Origin: Archilochus colubris
Taxonomy: Eukaryota; Chordata; Aves; Apodiformes; Trochilidae
Assembly: GCA_023079485.1 (NCBI GenBank)
Contig: CM041084.1
Coordinates: 22,100,609-22,164,608, forward strand
DNA: 64,000 nucleotides
Direction of reading: 5' to 3'
Shown here: one piece after another, positions 53,599 through 64,000 of the stretch
Position numbering within the stretch: the stretch's first letter is position 1
Layout of the letters: each line of letters starts with the position of its first letter
Notes under the pieces: model-generated
Database searches by the model: none
Told to the model about the DNA's origin: nothing
What the model saw: the letters and a program-made list of their open reading frames with translations, nothing else
Translations under genes and position numbers: made by a program

Positions 53599-56500
53599 AC
53601 CAAATCAGACCTTAACAAAAATGTATCTGTTTTCAGCCATGTAAATTTATTTTCAAACAACTGGACTACTTTATCCACAATATGTATTCCAGAACAAGAA
53701 TTTCATAGTACAAGGCATGTCATCCAAAAACTTTAATTACTTCAAGTTTATGTGAAATAATAGCAATTTAACCAAATGTTTCTTCATTTTTTTAATGGAA
53801 GGACTGTTTAGGATTTTGGAAAAAAAATCCCAGCTGTAGTGCACCCCACTCTTCTTTGGTAGCTAGGAAAGAAGGTGAGTGTTTAATCATTTACAAATTA
53901 TCATTTTATTGTTAAAATTATAAGAGATATTTTTTTTAGAAATACTACATATCATCTGCAGCTGACCTTCCAGCAGGCAGAAGGTCTCTGCACCACTAAT
54001 TGCAACACAAAGAAAAGAAAGCCTTTTTTAAAACCATTATTGGAAAGTTTCAGAAAATTTCAGAATACAATATTTAGTCTGTTATCCAAGATGCATGATT
54101 TCATCTTTCTTTTTTTATTAGTTCCCAGCACACTGGTATATCTTCCAATGTTTACCAAAGCCTCCTATCTACACTTGAATTAGATTAGAGTTCTAGAAAG
54201 CAGAAAAGGAAACAGAAGTCAAGATGGGTGCTACTGTTTTGATCGGTTAATACAGGAAGATTGCACTAAACTATCAAACAAAACAGGGACTCATTCTCCT
54301 CTAGGCAAGAGTCTCATTTGCTTCAAGAAGGAGCATGCTGGCATTTCCTTAACTCCACTGAAGAATCTGAGCTCATTTTCACACAGAATTTCTTCCTGAT
54401 GTGGAGAACCAAGGACTTTATCTCATTCGAGCCCCAACTTGACATACTCCCAGCCCATTTTTCTTCCACTTCAAAAGCTTCATAAACTCAGTCATGATGA
54501 CAGCATGGAACGATTTGAAAAAATGCCAATGAGAGGAGCATCATTTCCTTAGAACTACATATGGCTAGAGAACCCTGCAGTTTCAGGAGATACACAATAA
54601 AAAGTTTAGGAGGCCAGATCAAGAATATTGCAATTTTTGCATTGCCACAGAGGGAGCACTGCACTGATACAGGCAGAACTGATGAAAGGGAATACAGGTA
54701 TGTCACAGGTAAGGCCACCTCTAGGCACTCCCAGGGCCCACCCCAATGGGGAAGAAGCTCCACTGATTATGAAGCAGCTGGGAGTTTCTCCCATAGCCAC
54801 CTCATAGACCCAGGTAACAAGTTTAAGCTTTTATCTGGCATCTTTACTATGACTGATTAACAGCCCCCTCAAAAAAGAGTTAAAAGTTTATAGCTCAAAA
54901 GGTGCCTAAATCAACATGAATTTAAGAAAAATGGTTATTTCCACGTATCAGTACCTTTAAGTATTTAACTATGTGTTTTTATCTGCTTTGGTTCATCAAC
55001 AGTTTGCAAATAATTTAATTAGGACAAGTTACGTAAGTATTTGCAGTTGCTATCAAAACTGTACAGACACGGCAAACTGAGCTAATTTAAGAGAGCTATA
55101 GCTGTGTGTCCTTGGAAGAACAAGAAATGCAAACCACATAAACCCTACACATGTCCCTTTAATAAAATTAGAAATTGTACACATACAGAAAGACACATGG
55201 TTCAAGTAAACACATTTAGTGTATCTTCTGTCAGTGACTGCCCCTGCTTGACTCAAATTGTGGTAAGGAAAAAAAAAAAGATCTCAAATAAATGCACTGA
55301 AAGCCAAGAAAATGGGAAAAGTGTTCTGCAATTCCCAGTGTGAAATTAAAGGATTGTTTTTAGTAGAGTAAGGATTGATTTTCCCATCCTCAATGTCAAA
55401 CTAATTTGTTTCTAATTTTAATGGGATTAACCTACACAAATTACCCAGTGGCCGGTAGAGACTTCTAAGAACACAGCATTTTACGAGCCTGCAGCATTTG
55501 TAGGTTTAATTTCCAGCTTATTATAAGCTTGCAAAATAGTGTCTCGTATTAACTATGTTAAATACCTTTTGAGGATTTTGCATTTTTATTTTTGAACTGG
55601 GACCTAATGAGCATCATGTGATGCCAAAGAAATCTGGACTGCATGGTATTAAAGTTTCCGTGCAAAGAAATGTATCACATAGTGGTGCAACATCCCAGAG
55701 GGTAGACTGTCAGATTTTTTTACTGGCTGGATCACACAGTCAGTAGGTTCTGGCTAGCTGTATCATCCAACCTCTTTTCACATGAAGGACCATTTACAGC
55801 TGTATTGGGTCTGGGGTTTTGGTTTTTTGGTTTTATTTTTAAGCTTAAAGGCTGTCTTGTACAGGATTCTCACCATACCTTGTCATTTCCAACTAAATAA
55901 AAATCAGACTAAATCTTGATTAGTCAGGTTTTTACTGTTATCACCCACTATTGCTTACTTCCTTGTTTCTTAACTAATTTTTTCCTGGACAAGTTTGGAG
56001 CAACAGTGATCCTTGGATTACACAAGTGAAAAGCAGCCATACAGATGAATGAAGCTAACTTTCAGTGTACATATTGCCTCCAGTTTCCATAATATATTTT
56101 ACTGACATTCAGGAGGAAGGAAATGCACTGAAAAATACACAGAACCTTAAAAGACATGTAAAGTAATTTAACCTTATCAATGGGCTAGACCCAGAAACAA
56201 CATCTGAGTGCTTCAGCAGTGATGTTTAAAGAAAGATATTTATGTGCGTTTGCACTTCAGCTGTTCTGCTTCTGTGCAAATGTGGAACAATTTAAGAATG
56301 GTAAAGGAAACTAATCCCTGGGGTATAACTACTTGAGGGAGAAGCTATCATTTTATTTAGTATTTTCTGTAGAGCACAACTAGAGCATTTAGCTACAGTC
56401 ATGACTAATATGGATAATAAAGAAAAGCACATTTTTAAGATTAAATCAGTTGCTGAGATAGAAGAGTGTAATGTTCTGCTTAACTGGATAAATATTTGGC

Positions 56501-58620
56501 AGGCACAGCTGCCAAAAAAGGTTCCTGTACCCAAGCACACAATAGTGACTCAAACATCCTACAACTGACAGACACAGCAGACAAAGATTTCACCATGGTC
56601 CAAAGAGCTCAAATGTTGGCTTACCCTGTGCTTCACCAGTGGCTCTCAAACAGGACTAGAAAAGGAAGATCAAGAGAAGGACTGTGGAAAGACATAGAGT
56701 GGGCACTGGGAATGATGGATGAGCAGTGCCTTGGGTGTTCCCATCTCGATAGGAAGAGCCACCAAAATCCTCTGTGATCTGTTCTCTGAGCAGCAGGAGA
56801 CTAGATCAAAGCAAAGTCCTTATTTTCCTGTCCTATACCCAGCTCACACACAAGTCAATAACAGGCTCTTATTAAGCAACAAGCTATTTCAGTGAGTCAA
56901 ACTCCTTTTGGAGTTTTCATATTGCCATGCAGCCTAACTAACAACTTTTTTAACAATAATTCTTTTAAAGCTTAGTTATACTTTTCTTTTAAACTGTTGA
57001 GTGTTCAAATATAGGATGGTACGTTTTATGTGTCTTCACTGCCACCTTTTGGTCATAGTGTTATCTTACTGCATTTCTTTTTTATTATTATTTTTTATTT
57101 TCTTTTTACAGCAAAACAAAAATGCCAAAACAAAACAAAAAACCAAAAGTATATCCAGAACAAGAGAATGTGCAAGAGGATACAAATACAGCTTGCCAGT
57201 ATCAACATTTTCAAACCTTGAAACAAGGAGGTACAAAACCAAACAAAACCAACCAAACAAATAAAGAAAACAAAAAGAAAAACAAAACTAAAAACTAAAA
57301 ACAAAACACCATAAAAGGTCCAGACAAGGAAAAACATTAAAAACCTTGTTTATCCTAAATTCAGTTACAGAAATGTTCACTGCTGATGACTCACTTCCCT
57401 CTGAGGTACTGTGGTTGAATACAGATTTATAAAGCTCTCTCTAGATATGCTGACTTCAGAACCAGAGCTTGTTTTCTCTCCATATATCAATGCCTCCCAC
57501 TAAATACTTGTTTTCTTTTGGTACTTAGCTGCTCTTTCAGCATTATTAGAATTCACATTTGTTCTATGTTAATGCACAGCAGAATCTTGTTTCACAATGG
57601 AGACTATTTGGTCACTGAAATACACATGGAGCATTATAATAAATCACTACTAATATTAATAAGTTTTCACAGCAACAGCATTTAAAAATACAACTGGAAA
57701 AGACTTCACTCCACACAAGCACTAGCAAAGTGATTATTCTCAACCAAAGTATTTATTAGTCCAAAGAATATAAGAATATTATTACATTTGTTGATTCCTC
57801 AAGTAATGGTAATGGAGCCTCAAAAAGCCAGGGCCATTATTCCTGCAGTCTTAGCAGAGGGAGCAAGTAAAATTTAAGAGGAGGAATGAATATCATAACT
57901 CACCCTGTTATTTGCACCCAAGGAATGGTCCTTAGGAGAGCAGCTCTGACTGGTATTAGTTAAAATAGTTTTCAGGCTGTTCTAACACGTGCTGCATAGT
58001 GTCAGAGCATCAGAAACTACTAATCCCAAACAGCCTTTTCTCAGAGCCACCTCTCAAGTCATCTGCTGTCCTCAGGAGACAGAACAAAATCTGCTTCCAA
58101 GTGAAGTTATTTTGTATTCTAACAAAACAGAAAAAAGTATGTGCAAGAGACCTTAGCATTATTTTAATTTTTATCTCCACAAAAGTATCTATCCTATCCT
58201 GAGACAAACCAGGCTCTGGACTTAGAATGTGTCTGCTCATTTATTAAGGGCTTAACTCTGTATTCATTAATTTAAAAGGTTACACAGACTGGAAGCAGCA
58301 TCACTGCTTTCTGGCTGCAACAAAGTACTTTAATAAACTGAAATCAGTATAAGCCCAGAACATCCAGGGCAGGGATATGACTCCTCTGTGAGACTGGGTA
58401 AGATGAAGGAGAATATGGTACAGAAGAAGCATGTCACCTTTAGAAAGACTAAATAGAAGTCATAGATGCATTTGTACACACTCAATAACATCTCAGGCTT
58501 AAAATTTAGTACATCCCAAGCCTAGCAAATACAATTAGAGCTATTGCCCTTGATCTGCTCTTAATGATCTCAACATATTTTCAAAGATATCAGGATGACC
58601 AATGATGGTCAGAACAACAG
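53599..58620. other. AT-rich non-coding DNA, no gene seen
   Basis: No gene is recognised. An A/C-rich, G-poor stretch lies at about 57110-57310 and a T-rich run at about 57075-57110. The part at about 55380-55680 looks like possible conserved non-coding DNA. The frame at 56496-56777 has no recognisable motif. Confidence 0.6.
57110..57310. repeat. A/C-rich low-complexity stretch
   Basis: Runs of A are separated by single or double C, densest at 57236-57308, with very little G or T. It is directly preceded by a T-rich stretch. It explains the frames on both strands here, which are lysine/asparagine/threonine-rich on the plus strand and phenylalanine/leucine-rich on the minus strand. Confidence 0.8.
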
Positions 58621-58690
58621 AACTACAGAGGGGGAAACAGAGACACAGAGCAGTGATGAAACTTTCCCAAAGTTACACAACCTGCTGCAA
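58621..58690 (-). repeat. Possible ancient MIR-like SINE relic
   Basis: The text gggggaaacagagacacaga, continuing through a cccaaagttacacaacctg segment, resembles the reverse complement of the conserved 3' half of MIR-type SINEs (the gaaactgaggcacagag / cccaaggtcacacag region). The match is short and imperfect, and no tRNA-like head is visible. Old MIR-like relics are known in amniote genomes including birds, so this is plausible but unproven. Confidence 0.35.
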
Positions 58691-58936
58691 AAGCAGCAAA
58701 GAAGGAAGCCATCAGAAACTGCAGGATGTTTTCCTACAGTGCATCTTGCCTCTCACACCAACCATGTAGCAGCTCCTCTGAGAATGCTGTGTCACAATAG
58801 TACTCACCACTGGCAGTGTGCTGCCTTCAGGGACAGATATTCAGTTGAGAAAACTGATATTCTAAAGCAGCTGAAAAGCATTTTTCTGTTCAGGCTTACA
58901 CTGCTTCACACCTTGTCTTGATAAACACGGTGAGCA

Positions 58937-59016
58937 TCATGGAATCATGGAATGATTCTGGCTGGAGAAGACCCTCAAGGTCATCAAATCCAACTGTTAC
59001 CCCAGCACTGCAGTTC
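58937..59016 (-). mobile_element. Short CR1 LINE 3'-end fragment of another subfamily
   Basis: The plus strand shows atcatggaatcatggaatg, a decayed form of the reverse-complemented ATTCTATG-type tail, then ggctggagaagaccctcaag and tcatcaaatccaactgttac. This is the CR1 3' UTR seen from the minus strand. The wording after the tail (ccccagcactgcag) differs from that of the 3212 and 45566 copies, so it is a different and older CR1 subfamily. Only about 80 bp remain. Confidence 0.85.
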
Positions 59017-60480
59017 CGATGGGCAGAATATGCTGACTCATAGACTGGCACATTTCTTTTCAGCCCTCGTGATAACTTGGTGGAATTTTGTTTGTAGTGG
59101 ATTTATGATGTAAACAGGTCTTGTAGAAACAGTCAACAAATTAAAACCAAAATCAAATAACCTCAGTAAAAATATTACTTTGCTTAATGGCTTATTTCAC
59201 CTCGCTGCCTCCATGGTAACTTCAGGCTCCCATTATGAAGTATTTAATTACAGAGATTTCATTGCTTACTTCTAAGTGTTGATTACTTCAGGAAGGCGTT
59301 TCAAATAAATATCTAATACTGTTTCATGTCACCCTGTTATTTTATAAAGAAATAGATGCTTGCATTGTGTTTTTTATTTTTGTTGGATACAATCCCTTTC
59401 TGTAATTAAAACAGATTTTTTCCTGTTGTAAAAGTCATAATTAATGCAACATTTTAATCTCCATTTGTTGCCAGGAGTGGTAGCTGTATTAATGCTCAGC
59501 CTTAGAGTCTCATTACAATTTGGCAGCATCTTAGTAAGTTATCAAGTATCAGCCAAGTTATGGTAACTTTATATGTGCTTGTTCTTAGCACACGGCAGAT
59601 GTGAGATATTGCAGCTTAACATAAAACCACAAACTACAGAGGGAGCCAAAAAAACCCAGCCTTATATTTCAGGTGCCTCCATGGAGTGCCAGCCAGGCAC
59701 TGTGCACGTTTGCTGTGGAAACCACAGCCATGTTCTTCCCTAGTGCTCAGCTTCAGAGGGAAGCAAGCATCAAGTCTGACACTGACCTTCACTTTGGAGC
59801 TTTTGGTATAAGAGCTTCTTACAAAGGGCTCAGTACAAAGTCTGTTGAAGTCAGTGGCAAAATATTTGCCCTTGACCTCAATGATCTTTTGATCAGGCTT
59901 TCACTCCCACAAAAACTTTGTGCAATTTCAGCGTGAAGCAGATTGGTTCATCCCTTCCATTCCATCAGAAGAAGGGCCTCTCAAGAAAAGGAGCATGGTC
60001 AACCACTTCAGCCTCTGGGAAGCAGAGGCCACTGACTTTTAAAATGACCTTAACTGAAAGCTTGACTGCTGCAAGCTGAAAGGTCTTGGGGCTGTATTCA
60101 GGCACTGTAACTAATGTAGTTATAGTACTGGGGTGGAAAAAAAAAAAACAGCTCGCCAGAGAACTCAAACTAAACAGACACAACACTGGGTATTTATTTT
60201 TTCTCAACCAGAGTTTTGATTCATCTTAGTAGAGATAAATTTTGTGCAGTTTTTTTCAAAACCAAGTCACTCAGATACAAGGTTCAGTTTCTCCCAAATA
60301 AAAAAATTAAAAATAAAAAATAAAAAAAAACAACCAGATGAACTAGGACAATAAAAAACAGCTTCTTCCATTTATTTTTATCTTAACAAAAATAGAAGTA
60401 TACTCAAGTTTTGCTCTTCAGACTACAGGAGGTGGCCAAGAAAGGTGAAAAAGGTGGACAGGGAGGGTAGAAAAAGAATC

Positions 60481-60497
60481 AAAAAAAAAAAAAAAAA
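60481..60497. repeat. Mononucleotide A17 tract
   Basis: Seventeen uninterrupted A bases. No retrocopy body ending here is recognised. Confidence 0.9.
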
Positions 60498-62325
60498 GGA
60501 GTAGATGCTGCTTTCCAGAAACAATAGTTCACAGTTTCCAAAGCATGTTTTTCTGGAGAGGGAAGGTTGTCTTACAAGAACAGCTGGCTACATGTGAAAA
60601 AGGCAACAGATGGGATGAGGAGGGAAGATATACAGGAAGCAGTTGCTATTTTCACTGAGTCAAAATATAACTTTATGTATTTCAGATAAATAGCTGGATA
60701 GACTGGGGGGATGAGTGCATGTGTGTGGCTATGTGTGTAAACACATATACAATATAGTTTCAATTAGGCAAGGACAACAAGGACACTAAAATGTTTAGAA
60801 TTTGTGAATGAAAAGAGAAGTGGCCAGAACAACATAAAGGGGAGATGCTATTTCACGGGACAGTTTTGCCACTTGGCCATACCATCCTATCTCAAAAGCC
60901 TTTCTAGCAGAAAAAAGGACTTGATAGCATATGGATTATTAACATTATTAACATATGGATTAATATTCCTCCTGTGGATAACATTATAAAGTGCTGCTTT
61001 TCAAGCATGAAAGTAAAACTAGGAGTATTTTTATACAAAATTATAGTCCTGCAGCAGCAAGCTTTTCAGTATGGAATAATTCAGTATCTTACACATAAAT
61101 GAAATTAACCCTTAATTTACAGAAGAATTTCCACAGAAGATACTCTACAGGGCTAGGTCATGTTCTGTTTTGATGCCAAATAAGGAACAATTCCAGAAAA
61201 AGTAATATAAGACAAACAGATGGTGGTGTCAAACAGATGTGATCCTGTGCCAAGCCCACAACAGTTGCATTAGGTATATCTTTTAATAGTTTTCAGCTTA
61301 CTAATTTTATTTTAAATACAAGCCAACTTCTTGATCTGTTCAAATGCAGTCCCATTTATTCTGAAATACATGCATTGCTCTATACAAAATACATCTAGAG
61401 TTTTGTTTAATATTTCTGACTGCAATACAGCTACATTTTAGAGCACCAAGAAAGCCTTGTACTTGGAAACAATACTTCTTTTTCACCTGTATCGTTTCTA
61501 TCCTTTTTCTTCATCAGAATTCTATGTATATATATTTAGTAGTGCTATGATATTTGAATCATTTATGAAAATGCTTGCAACATCTGAGTGTTCTGTGTAA
61601 AGTTATACTTGACATTAATGTATTACTGAGAGAATTTGTTGCATTTTAGTTTGCTCTACTGATCTGCAAAATGGGTTGCACCTCTTTTCCTTTCAAAGGC
61701 ATTATAAAAAATACTAGCCTGTCATTTTATCTAGAATTATGAATAACTGTGTATGTTTTCTACAAATTAACTGTGTAAGAACATACAAAGGAAGCAGTTA
61801 TTTGGTTTGGTTTTGTTTCTTCAGGACCAAAGTAGAATTAGTATAACAGAGCTCAGTATGAATAAAACCAAAATTGGACAAATTCTGTAATTTATTTTTA
61901 TGAGTTTGCCAGCACCTTTGCTAAAATGTAAACAATCCCTTCAACTATTTGTATACTACTGATAACATTGAAAACCATATTTTGAGTTATTTTTAGATAA
62001 GATAGAAAAGGTTTAAAAAAAAAAGCATTTCTGTTTCTGTCAGCATAAAATAGTCCTTGTGTGTATAAACAAATCAACACTCTAGACTATAGAGCACAAA
62101 GAATACAAGCTTACAGGTTTTGAAAGTACTTTTTTTCTGACTTTTCCCTTCTAAGTTGCAGTTTGGGAGTGTAAATTAGGACAGGTTGTTAGGATTTCTG
62201 GTTTGCTGAAAACCCTAAAATTACAGCAAATGGCAGCTGGTAGAATTGAGAACCATTTAGTGATGAGAATCAGTAGGAATATCTTCTTATGTACAGAGAT
62301 AAGAGGTCTATTGCTACCAAACCAG

Positions 62326-62353
62326 TTAATTAAATAATATTAATTAAATAATT
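62326..62353. repeat. Tandem duplication of a 14-bp AT-rich unit
   Basis: Two adjacent copies of TTAATTAAATAATA, the second with T as its last base. It is a recent-looking slippage or duplication product. Confidence 0.8.
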
Positions 62354-63980
62354 CTTTACTATTTATTTAGGCAAGTTCCTCAAAGATCCTAAGGCTTTCT
62401 TAACTGAATCAGCATATTCAAGTTTCTGAGGTGTATGAAGCACCAAAACATCTAAAAGTTAGATAGATACCCTGCAGAATGGAATTCATGGGGCTCCAGA
62501 CAGTTGGTTTAAGCTATAAGAAGAAAGTACTTGTGAACATAAGGGATCTCACAAGTGAGGGTAAAGGATGAATAATGATGCTCAGACCTTTGTAGCCTGA
62601 GCTCCCAGCCTCTCTTCCAGTCCTGCTTTGTTTCCTGATCCATTTTTTTCCTGTAGTCCCTACTCTGCTCCTGGGACCAGACTTCTAGGCACAACAAAGA
62701 TCTCAGCTCTTGGAGTATTTCTGACAATTAACTTCAGCTATACACTATTCGTAGTGTGTAGTTAGTCACATAGTATAACTAACACTTCAGGATGACAGCA
62801 ACATTTTAATTTTGACCATGAAGAGTATTTTTGAATGGTCAGAATCTTAAACTAGAATTGTGGTATGAAGGTTTGGACAAAAGATCTTTTTCTTTGTAAG
62901 TAATAAAACTGTCTGGATTTTAAAATACTTTTGCACTAAGAACTTATAATTGATATGAAATACCAATATTAGCACTTAAATTGCTGAAAAATAATTCCAA
63001 ATTTGGCAAAATGTCCAAATTAACAAGCTCCAATTAGCACAATTATTTCCATATTTAAGACATACATGTAATTGTGTTTTCAGTCTTTGTGTGAGTAACA
63101 ATTCTCTTACTGGCCAACCATACTAAATGAAAATTTGAAACTTTGCCCCAAATTTGATGTAACAACTCTTTTTTGTTTGTGTAACAACTCTTCAATACAC
63201 TTACTGTTTTTTTAAGTACTGTTAACACAGTGTTTTAAGAATTTATTGAAACTTCTCACTTCTCCAAGACAACTTGTTAATCAAGAAATACATTGTGAAT
63301 ATTGACAAAACTAATTATTTATCTTCCTTGAAATACCTTTTTAAATAGGAAGCTGTTGTTATTGCAGTGACATCCAGCAGCTGGAAGTGCTATCATCACT
63401 GTAGAGTTATTAACACAGCCTGACAATCTATAACCATCATCTTCTCATGAGGTTCCTAAGCCTGTGTTCAGCCCTGCTTCTTCCCCTTTTGCCTATATAA
63501 CCCTCTCCTATTGTTTTGAATATGAAGCCTCCATTGTAGCCCACATCTCTGTACCTATGGCTTGTGTTTGCATAGTAACCAACAGGATGGATTATGCTTT
63601 TTGGGGGGTTGTAGGCACTCTGGTGATAGTCAAAAAGCTTATGACATAAGCAGGAGGTATAGCATTAAAACAATGCTCACAAACTGTAAGGATTTTCAAG
63701 TTAAACATTGGAAGCAGAAAGGTTTGTTGAGAAATTCCTGAGGCAGAGGGCCTGGAAAATGACACGGTTGTGGAAAGGATTCTGCGACATTTTGACAGTT
63801 TTGTGATCTCACCACATGCCTTCGTAAGTCCTCAGTGGAAAATATGACATTAGAACACCATTCCTAAACCACAAAATCTACCAAGAAACCATAGCTATGG
63901 ACAATAAACCACACTAAATGTTTTTTACAAAGCTTGTTCCAAAATATCTTCATTTCAAGTTACTCTAGTACAAATACTGT

Positions 63981-63996
63981 AAAAAAAAAAAAAAAA
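63981..63996. repeat. Mononucleotide A16 tract at the window edge
   Basis: Sixteen A bases are followed by caaa at the end of the window. Whether this is the tail of a retroelement on the plus strand cannot be decided; the upstream 300 bp show no known retroelement. Confidence 0.85.
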
Positions 63997-64000
63997 CAAA

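Larger units (their letters stand above)
59017..64000. other. AT-rich non-coding DNA, no gene seen
   Basis: No gene or transposon body is recognised. Simple sequence includes A-rich text at 60300-60331, a run of 17 A at 60481-60497, a short tandem at 62326-62353 and a run of 16 A at 63981-63996 close to the window edge. The stretch at about 59190-59560 looks like possible conserved non-coding DNA. Confidence 0.6.

Noticed and set aside
56496..56777. 93-codon plus-strand frame
   Set aside because: No recognisable motif, no exon borders and no homologous partner in the window.
58595..58921. 108-codon plus-strand frame
   Set aside because: It overlaps the MIR-like text and shows no family motif. 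The charged, low-complexity start follows from the purine-rich DNA.
1..64000. Search for tRNA, rRNA, CRISPR, operons, phage or plasmid genes
   Set aside because: None is visible. Composition and repeat content are those of bird nuclear DNA, and no compact multi-gene system exists in this window.

Overview
The window is vertebrate, almost certainly avian, nuclear DNA. The evidence is the repeat content: several CR1 LINE copies whose 3' ends carry the short ATTCTATG-type repeats typical of CR1, two solo LTRs of bird endogenous retrovirus type, and a long AT-rich background with short A/T runs and no operon-like gene packing. I find no host protein-coding gene, tRNA, rRNA, CRISPR array or bacterial feature. 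Nearly all open frames longer than 60 codons outside the CR1 copies look like chance frames. The window reads as a gene desert or the inside of a very long intron.

Layout. 1-3210 is AT-rich non-coding DNA. 3212-4430 is a CR1 fragment on the minus strand with a broken reverse transcriptase (RT), followed by a GC-richer block of unknown origin to about 4830. 4831-25448 is mostly featureless, with one exon-like segment at 14563-14702. 25449-26003 is a solo LTR on the minus strand. 34391-35139 and 38155-38279 are plus-strand CR1 3' fragments. 40616-40997 is a second solo LTR type on the minus strand. 44316-44764 is a plus-strand CR1 3' end that faces the largest element here, a minus-strand near-full-length CR1 at 45566-49320. 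52725-53593 is a possible third LTR-like insertion, bounded by TG...CA and a 5-bp direct repeat. 58621-58690 is a possible very old SINE (MIR-like) relic, and 58937-59016 is a short piece of a different CR1 subfamily.

The CR1 at 45566-49320 is the most informative object. On the minus strand, from 5' to 3', it holds ORF1 (zinc finger, coiled coil, then a frameshifted SGNH esterase), the endonuclease part of ORF2, a 143-bp patch of retroviral LTR in place of the ORF2 middle, and the RT and C-terminal part of ORF2 with an open frame of 363 codons. The LTR patch aligns without gaps, at about 91% by eye, to one end of the LTR at 40855-40997, in the opposite orientation. I infer an LTR insertion into an existing CR1 followed by a deletion. 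No new biological system is visible. The points worth checking are the composite CR1/LTR, the inverted CR1 pair, the possible LTR with target duplication, the exon-like segment and several stretches that look like conserved non-coding DNA.
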